Shown piece by piece: positions 46,970-56,019 of a DNA stretch of 64,000 nt. Under the pieces are notes generated by a model. The model made no database searches and was not told the DNA's origin. It saw only the letters and a program-made list of their open reading frames with translations. Origin of the DNA: an uncultured Hyphomonas sp. GTDB lineage: Bacteria > Pseudomonadota > Alphaproteobacteria > Caulobacterales > Hyphomonadaceae. Made by a program: the position numbers and the translations under genes. Every line of letters starts with the position of its first letter. Positions within the stretch are counted from its first letter, which is position 1. The stretch spans positions 806,001 to 870,000 of the forward strand of contig NZ_OY781472.1 of assembly GCF_963677035.1 (NCBI RefSeq), read 5' to 3'.

Positions 46970-48164
46970 GGCGCTCGGCGGCTGCGGCGGCGCTGGCCCA
47001 GGCCCATTGGAAATTGTAGCCGCCGAGCCAGCCGGTGACGTCCACGCACTCACCGATGAAATGCAGGCCCGGCACATGGCGGCTTTCCATTGTGCGTGAG
47101 GAGAGCCCGCCTGTATCGACACCGCCGACCGTAACCTCCGCCGTGCGGTAGCCTTCGGTGCCGGCCGGCCGCACCTGCCAGTCGGTGAGGGACGCGGCGA
47201 GGCCCTCCAGCGTGGCATGCGACTGGTCGGCGAGGCGCGCCGTGGGGCTCAACCCCTCCCGGCGCAGCACCAGGTCTGCCAGCCGCTTCGCAAGCAGGCC
47301 TTCCAGCGCACTGGCCAGTGTCTGCATGGGCCGGTCGCGTTTTGTCTCTTTCAGCTGGCCGGCGATATCGGTTCCCGGCAGCAGGGTCAGCGCCACCGCC
47401 TCCCCCGGCTGCCAGTAGGAAGAGATCTGCAGGATCGCCGGGCCGGAGAGGCCCCGGTGCGTGAACAGCATCGCCTCTTCGAAGGTTGCCCCGCCCGCCG
47501 CTGCGCGCACATCACAGGCAACGCCGGAGATTGAGGCGAAGTCTTCATGGTCGGCGCCGGTGAACACGAAGGGCACGAGCGCGGCCCGCGTCGGCACGAT
47601 GTCATGCCCGAACTGGCGGGCAATGTCATAGGCAAGGCCGCTCGCCCCCATTTTCGGAATCGAAAGCCCACCCGTCGCCACGACCAGTTTCGGCGCGGCG
47701 AAGGCGCCCGCATCCGTCTCCACGGTGAATACGCCATCGGCATGGGTCACCGCCGTGATCTGCGTGCCTAGGCGCAGATCCCCCTGCCCCTTGTCCAATT
47801 CGTCCAGCAGCATCTGGATGATCGCGCCGGATTTCTGGTCGCAGAACAGCTGGCCCAGCGTCTTCTCGTGCCAGGTCAGGCCGTGGGCCGCCATCAGGCT
47901 GGTGAAATCCCAGGGCGTGTAGCGGGCGAGCGCGGACTTTGCGAAATGCGGGTTCTGGCTGATGAACCGGTTCGCGGCGGTTTCGAGATTGGTGAAGTTG
48001 CAGCGCCCGCCGCCGGAGATGCGTACTTTCTCTGCGGGCTTGGCCGCATGGTCCAGCACGGCGACGCGCTGGCGGGCCTGCCCCATGCGCGCGGCGCAGA
48101 ACAGGCCCGCCGCCCCGGCGCCCAGCACAATGGCATCATATGAGAGGCGCGACGCGGCAGACAT
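46962..48164 (-). CDS. HI0933-like FAD-dependent flavoprotein
   Basis: This 400-residue NAD(P)/FAD oxidoreductase of the HI0933 (BaiN-related) group has the N-terminal dinucleotide motif VLGAGAAGLFCAARM and the family-specific RISGGGRCNFTN near residues 45-57. The C-terminus (VTGWLGGYNFQWAWASA) closes the FAD site. The function is not established. The ATG at 48164 is preferred over an upstream TTG at 48185. Its 3' end overlaps the P450 gene by 8 bp in convergent orientation. Confidence 0.88.
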   Translation of the reverse strand: MSAASRLSYDAIVLGAGAAGLFCAARMGQARQRVAVLDHAAKPAEKVRISGGGRCNFTNLETAANRFISQNPHFAKSALARYTPWDFTSLMAAHGLTWHEKTLGQLFCDQKSGAIIQMLLDELDKGQGDLRLGTQITAVTHADGVFTVETDAGAFAAPKLVVATGGLSIPKMGASGLAYDIARQFGHDIVPTRAALVPFVFTGADHEDFASISGVACDVRAAAGGATFEEAMLFTHRGLSGPAILQISSYWQPGEAVALTLLPGTDIAGQLKETKRDRPMQTLASALEGLLAKRLADLVLRREGLSPTARLADQSHATLEGLAASLTDWQVRPAGTEGYRTAEVTVGGVDTGGLSSRTMESRHVPGLHFIGECVDVTGWLGGYNFQWAWASAAAAAERPS

Positions 48165-48304
48165 GCCGGGCCTATGCCGCAGCAAGTGTCATTCGCGCAA
48201 GCCCGATCGGCTGACCCGCCCGCCTCGGTAAGGTTACGTATTGATTTCACAGGGATCCGGACCGACCCTGCGCAGCACACGAGGCAACCGTACAGGAGGC
48301 GGTC

Positions 48305-48457
48305 ATGGGGAATCTGACGGTCGACAATCTGGCAATCTACGCGCTGATCGGGTTTGGAAGCCTGATCGTGATCATGGCTGGCATTACGACCTGGGTCGTG
48401 CGAAAGGCGTTCAGCGCGCCGGTGCCCCCGCCACAGGTCGAGCCACCACAGGAATAA
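48305..48457 (+). CDS. small single-span membrane protein
   Basis: This 50-residue frame begins MGNLTVDNLAIYALIGFG with AGGAGG placed 5-6 nt upstream, an excellent ribosome site. It has one transmembrane helix at about residues 9-32 (IYALIGFGSLIVIMAGITTW) then a basic patch and a proline-rich tail (APVPPPQVEPPQE). The truncated haemoglobin gene starts 10 nt later, so the two are co-transcribed. No family is recognised. Confidence 0.75.
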   Translation: MGNLTVDNLAIYALIGFGSLIVIMAGITTWVVRKAFSAPVPPPQVEPPQE

Positions 48458-48467
48458 ACATCACACC

Positions 48468-48914
48468 ATGACCGACGATGCCATCCGCCGCTCCGGCGAA
48501 GAACGCCAGGCTGCGATGCAACAAAACGCGGCGGCCCTCGGCATCGACGAGGCGCTGGTCTCGCAGCTGGTCGACACATTCTATGCCCGCGTGCGGGAGG
48601 ACGACCTGCTGGGGCCCGTCTTCCTCACCACGCTGGGCGAAGACTGGGGCCCGCACCTGGCCAAGCTGAAGGATTTCTGGTCGGCCATTGCCCTCGGCAC
48701 ACAGCGCTATGACGGCCGCCCGATGCCGGCGCATCTGCGCCTGTCGGACACGATTACCGACGCCCACTTCCGGCGCTGGCTGGGCATGTTCCGCGAGACC
48801 GTGGACGAGCTGATGCCGAATCCCGCCGCAGCCGACTTTTTCTACGACCGCGCCAGCATGATCGGCCGGAATTTCCAGGCCATGATCTTCGCGCTGAAAG
48901 CATCAGTTTCGTGA
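48468..48914 (+). CDS. group III truncated haemoglobin
   Basis: This 148-residue 2/2 globin has B10 Tyr in LVDTFYARVRED, E7 His near residue 63 in WGPHLAKLKDFW, and proximal F8 His near residue 87 in MPAHLRLSD, the pattern of the TrHb3 group (compare Campylobacter Ctb). Roles in O2 or NO handling are inferred from the family. It is preceded by a small membrane protein gene and followed by the phosphate transporter. Confidence 0.9.
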   Translation: MTDDAIRRSGEERQAAMQQNAAALGIDEALVSQLVDTFYARVREDDLLGPVFLTTLGEDWGPHLAKLKDFWSAIALGTQRYDGRPMPAHLRLSDTITDAHFRRWLGMFRETVDELMPNPAAADFFYDRASMIGRNFQAMIFALKASVS

Positions 48915-48928
48915 CACTCTTATGACAT
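48911..48928. promoter_or_regulatory. Pho-box-like repeat upstream of the phosphate transporter
   Basis: On the minus strand this reads ATGTCATAAGAGTGTCAC, two TGTCA-type 7-mers 11 nt apart, close to the PhoB box (CTGTCAT-N4-CTGTCAT). On the plus strand the halves are GTGACAC and ATGACAT. It overlaps the haemoglobin stop and lies about 86 bp before the transporter start. Its reversed orientation relative to that gene weakens the case. Confidence 0.45.
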
Positions 48929-49013
48929 CTACAGCCTGATTTTTCGAATCCGGTTGAAAATTCCTGCGGCTTGCGGCTGATGCAGCACATCGCCTGCAAG
49001 CGAAGGGGCTCAC

Positions 49014-50528
49014 ATGGCTGACGGCAAAGATCCGACACTCGTCAAGCAAACCCTGGACAAGGACCTCGTCAAAATTGGCAGGGCCGAGGCAGCCGTCCAG
49101 GCAACGGCCCGCAGCGTGGTTGCGCCCGGTCTCGCCTTCCTGTTTCTCGCGGCCATCGTCGTTGTCGGCGGCGCCCTGCTCGGCGGACAGGACAATGGCC
49201 TGCTGATCATCGCGGCGGCGGCCATCGGCGGCTATATGGCGCTGAACATCGGCGCCAATGACGTGGCCAACAATGTCGGCCCGGCGGTCGGCTCCAAGGC
49301 GCTGACCATTGGCGGCGCGCTCGTCATCGCCGCGGTCTGCGAAAGCGCCGGGGCCCTGCTGGCCGGCGGCGATGTCGTCTCGACCATTTCCAAGGGCATT
49401 ATCGACCCCGCCACCGTGCCGACGACCGAGACCTTCGTCTGGCTGATGATGGCCGCCCTCATCTCCTCGGCCCTGTGGGTGAACCTCGCCACCGTGCTGA
49501 ACGCGCCGGTCTCGACCACCCATGCCGTCGTCGGCGGCGTGATGGGCGCCGGGATCGCCGCAGCCGGTTTCGGCGCGGTGCACTGGCCCACCATGGGCTC
49601 GATCGCGGCCAGCTGGGTCATCTCGCCCGTCCTCGGCGGCATCATCGCCGCCGGCGTGCTGGCCTTCATCAAGATTTTCATCATCTACCGCGAAGACAAG
49701 ATCGCCGCCGCGCGCCGCTGGGTGCCCATGCTGATCGCCGTCATGGCCGGCGCCTTCGGCACCTATATGGCGCTGAAGGGCGTGAAGAAGCTGATCCATA
49801 TCGACATGCCACATGCGCTGATGATCGGCGCCGGCGTCGCCGTGCTGGCCTGGCTGATCACGCACCCGCTGATCAAGCGCCAGTCGCGCGGCATGGCCAA
49901 CCGCAACCAGTCCCTGCGGGAGCTGTTCGTGTGGCCGTTGATCTTCTCCGCCGCCCTGCTCTCCTTCGCGCATGGCGCCAATGACGTCGCCAACGCCATT
50001 GGCCCGCTGGCCGCCATCGTGCACGCCATTCAGGCCGGCGAAGTCGCCTCCAAGGTGCACATCCCGATCTGGGTGATGCTGATCGGCGCCGCCGGCATCT
50101 CCTTCGGCCTCGTCCTGTTCGGGCCGAAGCTGATCCGCATGGTCGGCCAGTCGATCACCAAGCTGAACCCGATGCGCGCCTTCTGCGTCGCGCTGGCCGC
50201 CGCCGTGACCGTGATCATCGCCAGCTGGCTGGGCCTGCCGGTGTCCTCCACGCACATCGCCGTGGGCGCGGTGTTCGGGGTCGGCTTCTTCCGGGAATGG
50301 TTCACCGCGAACTCGAAGACGCGCCTGCGCTACATCCACGCCTATGCGCCGAACGCGGCCAAGACCCAGTATGCCGGCATCCAGCGCCGCCGTGCCGCCC
50401 GCAAGCTGGTGCGCCGCGCGCATGTGAACACGATTGCCGCCGCCTGGGTGATCACCGTCCCGGCCTCAGCCTGTATCGCGGCCGTCATCTTCCTCGCGCT
50501 GGAACGCCTGTTCGGCGTGGTCAGCTAG
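49014..50528 (+). CDS. PiT-family inorganic phosphate transporter
   Basis: This 504-residue inner-membrane protein has the two inverted PiT signature repeats: NIGANDVANNVGPAVGS near residue 78 and AHGANDVANAIGPLAAIV near residue 320. About eleven helices flank a central basic loop. It carries metal-phosphate in symport with H+ or Na+. A Pho-box-like site lies upstream, which would suggest phosphate control. Confidence 0.93.
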   Translation: MADGKDPTLVKQTLDKDLVKIGRAEAAVQATARSVVAPGLAFLFLAAIVVVGGALLGGQDNGLLIIAAAAIGGYMALNIGANDVANNVGPAVGSKALTIGGALVIAAVCESAGALLAGGDVVSTISKGIIDPATVPTTETFVWLMMAALISSALWVNLATVLNAPVSTTHAVVGGVMGAGIAAAGFGAVHWPTMGSIAASWVISPVLGGIIAAGVLAFIKIFIIYREDKIAAARRWVPMLIAVMAGAFGTYMALKGVKKLIHIDMPHALMIGAGVAVLAWLITHPLIKRQSRGMANRNQSLRELFVWPLIFSAALLSFAHGANDVANAIGPLAAIVHAIQAGEVASKVHIPIWVMLIGAAGISFGLVLFGPKLIRMVGQSITKLNPMRAFCVALAAAVTVIIASWLGLPVSSTHIAVGAVFGVGFFREWFTANSKTRLRYIHAYAPNAAKTQYAGIQRRRAARKLVRRAHVNTIAAAWVITVPASACIAAVIFLALERLFGVVS

Positions 50529-50530
50529 CC

Positions 50531-50971
50531 TCAGGCAAGATCCAGCGCGCGCAGCACGGCGCCCTGGTCGAAATAGGGCCGCTCGCAGATGATGCGGTCG
50601 CTGCCCGGCGCGAACTCGAACGTCGCCGCCATCCGTATCCGGAAGCTGCGCCCCGTCGGCTCGATCACCTTGTCGCCCACGCGCAGCGGCCCGGTATGCG
50701 TGCCGGTCAGCCAGAACTCGACCAGCAGCGTGTCGGTGGCTTCATCGACCGCGATGGAAATGATCTCATTGTCCTGGTCCGGAAACGGCGTGCGCGACAG
50801 CTCGAAATAGCGCCGCACGGCCTCTTCCCCATCAAACACCTGCCCGCCGCCATGCATCTCATAGCGCGGATGCTCAAACGTCGCGATCACCGCATCCCAA
50901 TCATGCGTGACCTCCAGGGCCATGTGATTGCGGACATTCGCGATGCGGGCTTCTGTGAGTGTGTTCATCAT
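50531..50971 (-). CDS. NTF2-like (SnoaL-type) nuclear transport factor 2 family protein
   Basis: This 146-residue protein has the NTF2/SnoaL cone fold pattern: an N-terminal helix with HDWDAVIATFEHPRYEM, a short strand, GGGQVFDGEEAVRRYFELSR, and beta strands ending in EFAPGSDRIICERPYFDQG. Members are polyketide cyclases, dehydratases or ligand binders; no activity can be named. It is convergent with the phosphate transporter gene. Confidence 0.8.
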   Translation of the reverse strand: MMNTLTEARIANVRNHMALEVTHDWDAVIATFEHPRYEMHGGGQVFDGEEAVRRYFELSRTPFPDQDNEIISIAVDEATDTLLVEFWLTGTHTGPLRVGDKVIEPTGRSFRIRMAATFEFAPGSDRIICERPYFDQGAVLRALDLA

Positions 50972-51002
50972 TCTCTTTCAACAATCAAAGTCTCTATGCT
51001 GC

Positions 51003-51497
51003 TCACCAAGGTCGAGAGCTTCCGGAAATACCGTGCTTTTTGGCGATCCGAACCTTGTTTCCTCGTTCAGTCTTTAGGAGTTCAACCGCAGCTGCTTTGG
51101 TTTTAGGCTTACTGGAAGCCGCATACTGTGACGCGATCACTTTGAGAGTGTCGGCTGTGCAGGCCTTATTGTATCGGTCGACCGCACGATCAAAATCAGC
51201 TTTATCGCGTTCAAGCTTTTTCAGGTTCTCAACGATTTCGGCCACCTGCTCTTTTCCAATCGTATTGCGAGCAGATGTACTTCCACGCCCTTTGGAAGGC
51301 TTTTTTTGCTTCGATCTTGGTGGGTTCACTATGTAATTAATTAGTCCGTCGAGATCGTTTCCTGCGAACCCCTTACTTCTTTCCAAGATGCGCTTAGCAC
51401 CGTTATGGAGTGCGGCAGGTGTCGCCTTCTCTGATGCAGAAACCAACTGCTCTAACGCATCAACGAAATCATCTGCGGAAAGTTTGCGTGTGAACAT
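51003..51497 (-). CDS. small basic protein, partner of the ParA-like ATPase (unknown family)
   Basis: This 164-residue soluble protein is rich in Lys/Arg/Ser in the middle (PPRSKQKKPSKGRG) and has helical segments on both sides, including a likely coiled coil (EIVENLKKLERDKADFDRAV). No family is recognised. The ATG at 51497 is preferred because GAGG stands 9 nt upstream; earlier TTG/ATG codons overlap the ParA-like gene. It is in an AT-richer region than its neighbours and is certainly co-transcribed with that gene. Its basic nature suggests a DNA- or partner-binding role in a ParA/ParB-like pair. Confidence 0.65.
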   Translation of the reverse strand: MFTRKLSADDFVDALEQLVSASEKATPAALHNGAKRILERSKGFAGNDLDGLINYIVNPPRSKQKKPSKGRGSTSARNTIGKEQVAEIVENLKKLERDKADFDRAVDRYNKACTADTLKVIASQYAASSKPKTKAAAVELLKTERGNKVRIAKKHGISGSSRPW

Positions 51498-51508
51498 GGC
51501 GCACATCC

Positions 51509-52693
51509 TCAAATGATGCCTGTTTCTCTAGCTACGTAGTCCCCAAATTTGGAGATAATATCCCGAATTTGGACAGCATTCGTATCATTAAGCAACCATG
51601 CGAGCGAACGCTCGGTGGAAGCTTTTGAAAAAGCGACCCGGTCCGGAATATTAGTAGGCACTACTCTGGATATACCCTTCCAGTTTCGCATATCTTCGAA
51701 AGCTCGTTCCACCGCACGGGTCTCCGCAGGGTTCATTTTTGCTGCACCGGTCTTGTTAACCCCCAATAGCAATTTGGAGAGCGAGGGGTTTAGTATAGGG
51801 GCGAGCGAATTCAACTGAGCCGTAAAATTACCCACGGCTTCGGTCGACATTGAATCAGGAATAGTTGGGACAAGAATTGTTCTGCAGCATGTGAGGGCAT
51901 TTATCGCTCCAAGCGATAGTCTCGGAGGGGCGTCAATTATGACAACGTCATACCTCTCTCTAAACTCGTCCGAGAAGATCACCTTGGCCAAGGCGAACCT
52001 GGGGTCAGTTTGATTCTCCTGAAATAGCCATTTCACCATTTCCTTGTTCTCGATTGCGGCGAACGAGTAATTGCAGGGAACTAATTCGGTCCGAGCCAAA
52101 GGACGCATCGCATGCAAAGCAAGCTCAGCGACGGAAGGTAAGCGCCCCTGTTCTGTGAATACTTTAGACGCATTTTGCGTGGGAATGTCCTCAAGCCCGA
52201 CCAAATTCAACATGGCCGTTGTCGCGGAGCCTTGGTAGTCTAGATCAACGAATAAAACCCTCTTATTGAGATGTTGATCAAAGTAGGCGGCGAGGTTCGT
52301 TGCTAACGTGGTTTTTCCAACCCCTCCTTTCAAATTCATGACCGTTAGTACGTGCACGTCATTTGTTTGCACTAAGCGGTCGTATCCTTCGAAGGGTTCT
52401 GTTTTATGTGAGTTCCAAAGCGCTTTTTCACCACCGATTAACGCCTCTTTGAGCGCGCTGTAGCGCCTGACCTCCGACGACCGCAATGCAATCTGGCCTT
52501 TGATTTCATTGAGCTGTTGTTCAGCAACATCTCTTTCCCGATACGCCTGCCTTACAGCCATCTCGTCTGGGTTCTTTAAGTGCCCCCTCCAATGACCAAC
52601 CCGATAACCGAACCCGAAAAGACCGGTAACAATAGACAGGGCGCCCGCAATCGTAGCGACGGTTGCCCAAACTGAACCAAAGATAACGTCCAC
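51509..52693 (-). CDS. membrane-anchored ParA/MinD-like ATPase
   Basis: This 394-residue protein has an N-terminal transmembrane helix (VWATVATIAGALSIVTGLFG), a charged, probably coiled-coil stretch at about 40-95, and a ParA-type ATPase domain with Walker A LKGGVGKTT near residue 125, switch segment VDLDYQGSATTAML and a later DVVIIDAPPRLS. The C-terminus carries PTNIPDRVAFSKA, common in ParA. A membrane anchor on a ParA domain is uncommon. Codon and base use are AT-richer than flanking genes, suggesting acquisition. It is divergent from uvrB. Confidence 0.8.
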   Translation of the reverse strand: MDVIFGSVWATVATIAGALSIVTGLFGFGYRVGHWRGHLKNPDEMAVRQAYRERDVAEQQLNEIKGQIALRSSEVRRYSALKEALIGGEKALWNSHKTEPFEGYDRLVQTNDVHVLTVMNLKGGVGKTTLATNLAAYFDQHLNKRVLFVDLDYQGSATTAMLNLVGLEDIPTQNASKVFTEQGRLPSVAELALHAMRPLARTELVPCNYSFAAIENKEMVKWLFQENQTDPRFALAKVIFSDEFRERYDVVIIDAPPRLSLGAINALTCCRTILVPTIPDSMSTEAVGNFTAQLNSLAPILNPSLSKLLLGVNKTGAAKMNPAETRAVERAFEDMRNWKGISRVVPTNIPDRVAFSKASTERSLAWLLNDTNAVQIRDIISKFGDYVARETGII

Positions 52694-52808
52694 CGTTCCC
52701 CCCTAGGTTTTAAGTTTTGTCCACTTTGAAGCAAAGGGGCGCTCACTCAACCCGAACACAACAAGAACACCCTAGACACGCCTCCTCCCCCGCTCCATAT
52801 CTCACGGC
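52694..52808. promoter_or_regulatory. divergent gap between the ParA-like gene and uvrB
   Basis: These 115 bp must carry promoters for both genes. No clear SOS (LexA) box of the alphaproteobacterial GTTC-N7-GTTC type was found for uvrB. Confidence 0.35.
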
Positions 52809-55013
52809 ATGGCTCGGTCTCCCTCCAAAGGTGTTTCGGAAGCCCCGACGATTTTCGGGGCAGATGGCTTCGCGCGCGATGCGGCGGGGGCGCTGCCGTC
52901 GGACAACTGGACACCCCACCGGCCGGATCGCAACTGGGTCAGCGTCGACGGGTCCCGGCCGCTGCGCGTCGCCTCCCCGTACGAGCCGGCAGGCGACCAG
53001 CGCACGGCCATTCCGGAACTGGTGGAGGGCATCGCCGCCGGCGAGCGTGACCAGGTGCTGCTCGGCGCGACGGGCACGGGCAAGACCTTCACCATGGCCA
53101 AGATCATCGAGGCGACCCAGCGCCCGGCCCTGATCCTCGCGCCGAACAAGACGCTCGCCGCGCAGCTCTATGGCGAGTTCAAATCCTTCTTCCCCGACAA
53201 TGCGGTGGAGTATTTCGTTTCCTATTACGACTACTACCAGCCGGAGGCCTATGTGCCGCGGTCGGACCTCTATATCGAGAAGGAATCCTCCATCAACGAG
53301 GCGATCGACCGGATGCGCCACTCGGCCACCCGCGCCATCCTGGAGCGCGACGACGTGATCATCGTCGCCTCGGTGTCGTGCATCTACGGCATCGGCTCGG
53401 TCGAGACCTACACTTCGATGACGTTCAAGCTGGAAGAGGGCCAGCGCATCGACCCGCGTGCGGTGGCAGAGCGCCTGGTGGCGAACCAGTACACGCGCAA
53501 CGACATCAACTTCACCCGCGGCAGTTTCCGCATCAAGGGCGACGTGATGGACATCTTCCCCGCCCACTATGAGGACCGCGCCTGGAAGCTGTCCTTCTTC
53601 GGTGACGAGCTGGAGAGCATCACCGAGTTCGACCCCCTCACCGGCCGCACGCAGCAGAAGCTGCCCGCCGTGAAGATCTACGCCAACAGCCACTATGTCA
53701 CGCCGCGCCCGACGCTGAACCAGGCCATCGAGCAGATCAAGGCGGAGCTGAAATCCACCATCGCGCACTTCGAGAAGCACGGGAAACTGCTGGAGGCCCA
53801 GCGCATCGAACAGCGCGTGCAGTATGACATCGAGATGCTGGCCGCCACGGGCAGCTGCAACGGCATCGAGAACTATTCGCGCTACCTCACCGGCCGCAAG
53901 CCCGGCGAGCCGCCGCCGACCATGTTCGAATACCTGCCCGACAATGCCCTCGTCTTCGCAGATGAGAGCCACCAGACCGTGCCGCAGATCGGCGCCATGT
54001 TCAAAGGCGACTTCAGCCGCAAGTCGACGCTGGCCGAATACGGCTTCCGCCTGCCCTCCTGCCTCGACAACCGGCCGCTGAAATTCGAGGAATGGGACGC
54101 CATGCGCCCGCAGACGGTGCACGTCTCCGCCACGCCCGGCCCGTGGGAGCTGGACCGCACGGGCGGCGTGTTCACCGAACAGGTCATCCGCCCCACCGGC
54201 CTGCTCGACCCGCCGGTGGAAGTGCGCCCCGTCTCCAATGACGGCGCCAACCAGGTCGACGATGTCATGGCCGAGGTGAAGGCCGTCGCCGCGAAGGGCT
54301 ACCGCTCGCTGATCACGACGCTGACCAAGAAGATGTCGGAAGACCTGACGGACTTCCTGCACGAGAACGGCGTGCGCGTGCGCTACATGCACTCAGACAT
54401 CGACACGATCGAGCGGATCGAGATCATCCGCGACCTGCGCCTCGGCCAGTTCGACGTGCTGGTCGGCATCAATTTGCTGCGTGAGGGGCTCGACATTCCG
54501 GAGTGCGGCTTTGTCGGCATTCTCGACGCGGACAAGGAAGGCTTCCTGCGCTCTGAGACCAGCCTCGTGCAGACCATCGGCCGCGCGGCGCGGAACGCCG
54601 AGGCCCGGGTTGTTCTCTATGCGGACAGGATCACCGGCTCCATGCAGCGCGCCATGGACGAGACCGACCGCCGCCGCGCCAAGCAGATGGCCTATAATGA
54701 GGAACACGGCATCACGCCGACCACGATCAAGCGCGACGTCGCCGACATCCTCGGCGAACTCGGCGAGAAGAAAGACGGCGGCGCGAAAGGCCGGGGCCGC
54801 GGCAAGGATGGCGGCAAGTCCCGCGGCCGCACCCGCGCCGTGGCCGAAGAAAAAGCCTTGCCACTTGCAGGAGAAAAGGGGCACAATCTCAAGGCTGTGG
54901 TCGCCGACCTCGAAAAACAAATGCGCGAAGCCGCCGCGAACCTGGAGTTCGAAGAAGCGGCGCGTCTGAGGGACGAGGTGAAGCGGCTACGGGAGGAAGA
55001 ATTGGGGCTCTAG
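52809..55013 (+). CDS. uvrB: excinuclease ABC subunit UvrB
   Basis: This 734-residue DNA damage recognition helicase works in nucleotide excision repair with UvrA and UvrC. Walker [14 protein letters not shown] is near residue 87, and the strand-separating beta-hairpin region [13 protein letters not shown] near 138. A C-terminal UVR domain ([24 protein letters not shown]) contacts UvrC. It is longer than E. coli UvrB (673 residues): there is a leader of about 45 residues and a Gly/Lys/Arg-rich linker near 650-685 before the UVR domain. AT-rich modules flank it on both sides. Confidence 0.96.
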   Translation: MARSPSKGVSEAPTIFGADGFARDAAGALPSDNWTPHRPDRNWVSVDGSRPLRVASPYEPAGDQRTAIPELVEGIAAGERDQVLLGATGTGKTFTMAKIIEATQRPALILAPNKTLAAQLYGEFKSFFPDNAVEYFVSYYDYYQPEAYVPRSDLYIEKESSINEAIDRMRHSATRAILERDDVIIVASVSCIYGIGSVETYTSMTFKLEEGQRIDPRAVAERLVANQYTRNDINFTRGSFRIKGDVMDIFPAHYEDRAWKLSFFGDELESITEFDPLTGRTQQKLPAVKIYANSHYVTPRPTLNQAIEQIKAELKSTIAHFEKHGKLLEAQRIEQRVQYDIEMLAATGSCNGIENYSRYLTGRKPGEPPPTMFEYLPDNALVFADESHQTVPQIGAMFKGDFSRKSTLAEYGFRLPSCLDNRPLKFEEWDAMRPQTVHVSATPGPWELDRTGGVFTEQVIRPTGLLDPPVEVRPVSNDGANQVDDVMAEVKAVAAKGYRSLITTLTKKMSEDLTDFLHENGVRVRYMHSDIDTIERIEIIRDLRLGQFDVLVGINLLREGLDIPECGFVGILDADKEGFLRSETSLVQTIGRAARNAEARVVLYADRITGSMQRAMDETDRRRAKQMAYNEEHGITPTTIKRDVADILGELGEKKDGGAKGRGRGKDGGKSRGRTRAVAEEKALPLAGEKGHNLKAVVADLEKQMREAAANLEFEEAARLRDEVKRLREEELGL

Positions 55014-55077
55014 AGTTATCTGGCCGTGGAAATAGGCCGGATCAAATGATGCAGAGCGCCACCTGGAGATTGAGTGG

Positions 55078-56019
55078 TTGGTTAAACTTGCAAAAAAAGA
55101 AGACGTTTCAGTTAGCTTTCACTACCTCTGCCGGTTAAAGGAGAAGGGTGATCCGTCGAAAGGAATTGTCCCCTTCACCGAGGATGAATTCAACGGTGTA
55201 TATGGCGCTCTGACAGAAGCAAAAAAACTGGATATGAACGATCCGGAGACAATTGATCGGATCCGTAGAAAACGAGTTGCGCCCATAATCAAAGCCGTAC
55301 GCGATTCGCCAACTACGATTAGTGGTCTGTTCAAAGCATCATCGTACGGCCATTCTTTCGAGAACAACGTTAAAGGAGACATACCTGCTGAAAGTATAAA
55401 TCTCCGCCCATTTTTCTTTCAGTTGTATCTCTCAAAGTCTGGAAGGATTTACATAGCGAGCCAATACCTTGGTTTGTATGGCGGCTATCTTCAAATCCGA
55501 AATACGGTTCTATCCGCGCTTCCCGGATCTTCTTCGATCGATGCAAATTCATTCAATGTCGCGCATATTGATTTGAAGGATGTGGAAATTCGCGAAATTG
55601 AGTTCGCATTCTCAAAAAAAGGCAATTCGCTTCATTCCAAGAATGTTTTCGGGAAACGAGGCTCGTTTGCACTGCATCCCCAGAATGGCGATCAAAAGTT
55701 CGGGCGAGAAGTCAGGACTAAACTTCTGAAGGGTTATCCTTATTCCAACGCAGCCCAAATCAAAAAATCCCTGACTGGCTTACTAAAGGAAAGCGATCTT
55801 CTGGACCTGAAAGATGAGGACATTGACGCATGCAGAGTCTTGGTTCGCTCGAATAAAAAGGATCGCTACATCCATTTGATTGCTGGAATAGACTTCGCCA
55901 CCAGATTTCCGGTTGACGTCCCAAAGAATGATGACGGGCACCCCAAATACGAGCCCTTGAAAGACAAAGTTACGAAACTCCTGAAGGACGAAATTGTAGC
56001 CAAAAAAGAAAATGTATGA
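55078..56019 (+). CDS. unknown 313-residue protein, first gene of an AT-rich pair
   Basis: This Lys-rich soluble protein has no transmembrane helix and belongs to no family I recognise. The middle contains RPFFFQLYLSKSGRIYIASQ and later KNVFGKRGSFALH; the C-terminus is charged. The start is TTG at 55078 with GGAG 9 nt before it. The frame stays open further upstream to 55036 (including an ATT), so the true N-terminus may be longer. Base composition is clearly AT-richer than uvrB. It overlaps the next gene by 8 nt, so the two form one unit. Confidence 0.6.
   Translation: MVKLAKKEDVSVSFHYLCRLKEKGDPSKGIVPFTEDEFNGVYGALTEAKKLDMNDPETIDRIRRKRVAPIIKAVRDSPTTISGLFKASSYGHSFENNVKGDIPAESINLRPFFFQLYLSKSGRIYIASQYLGLYGGYLQIRNTVLSALPGSSSIDANSFNVAHIDLKDVEIREIEFAFSKKGNSLHSKNVFGKRGSFALHPQNGDQKFGREVRTKLLKGYPYSNAAQIKKSLTGLLKESDLLDLKDEDIDACRVLVRSNKKDRYIHLIAGIDFATRFPVDVPKNDDGHPKYEPLKDKVTKLLKDEIVAKKENV

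Noticed and set aside
45494..47218. 574-codon minus-strand open frame
   Set aside because: It lies entirely opposite the cytochrome P450 gene, whose heme, ExxR and I-helix motifs are intact. It is a GC-rich antisense shadow with no recognisable domain.
48903..50423. 506-codon minus-strand open frame
   Set aside because: It is antisense to the PiT phosphate transporter and consists of Asp/Gly/His-rich repeats typical of shadow frames.
52743..54392. 549-codon minus-strand open frame
   Set aside because: It is antisense to uvrB, which is fully conserved on the plus strand.
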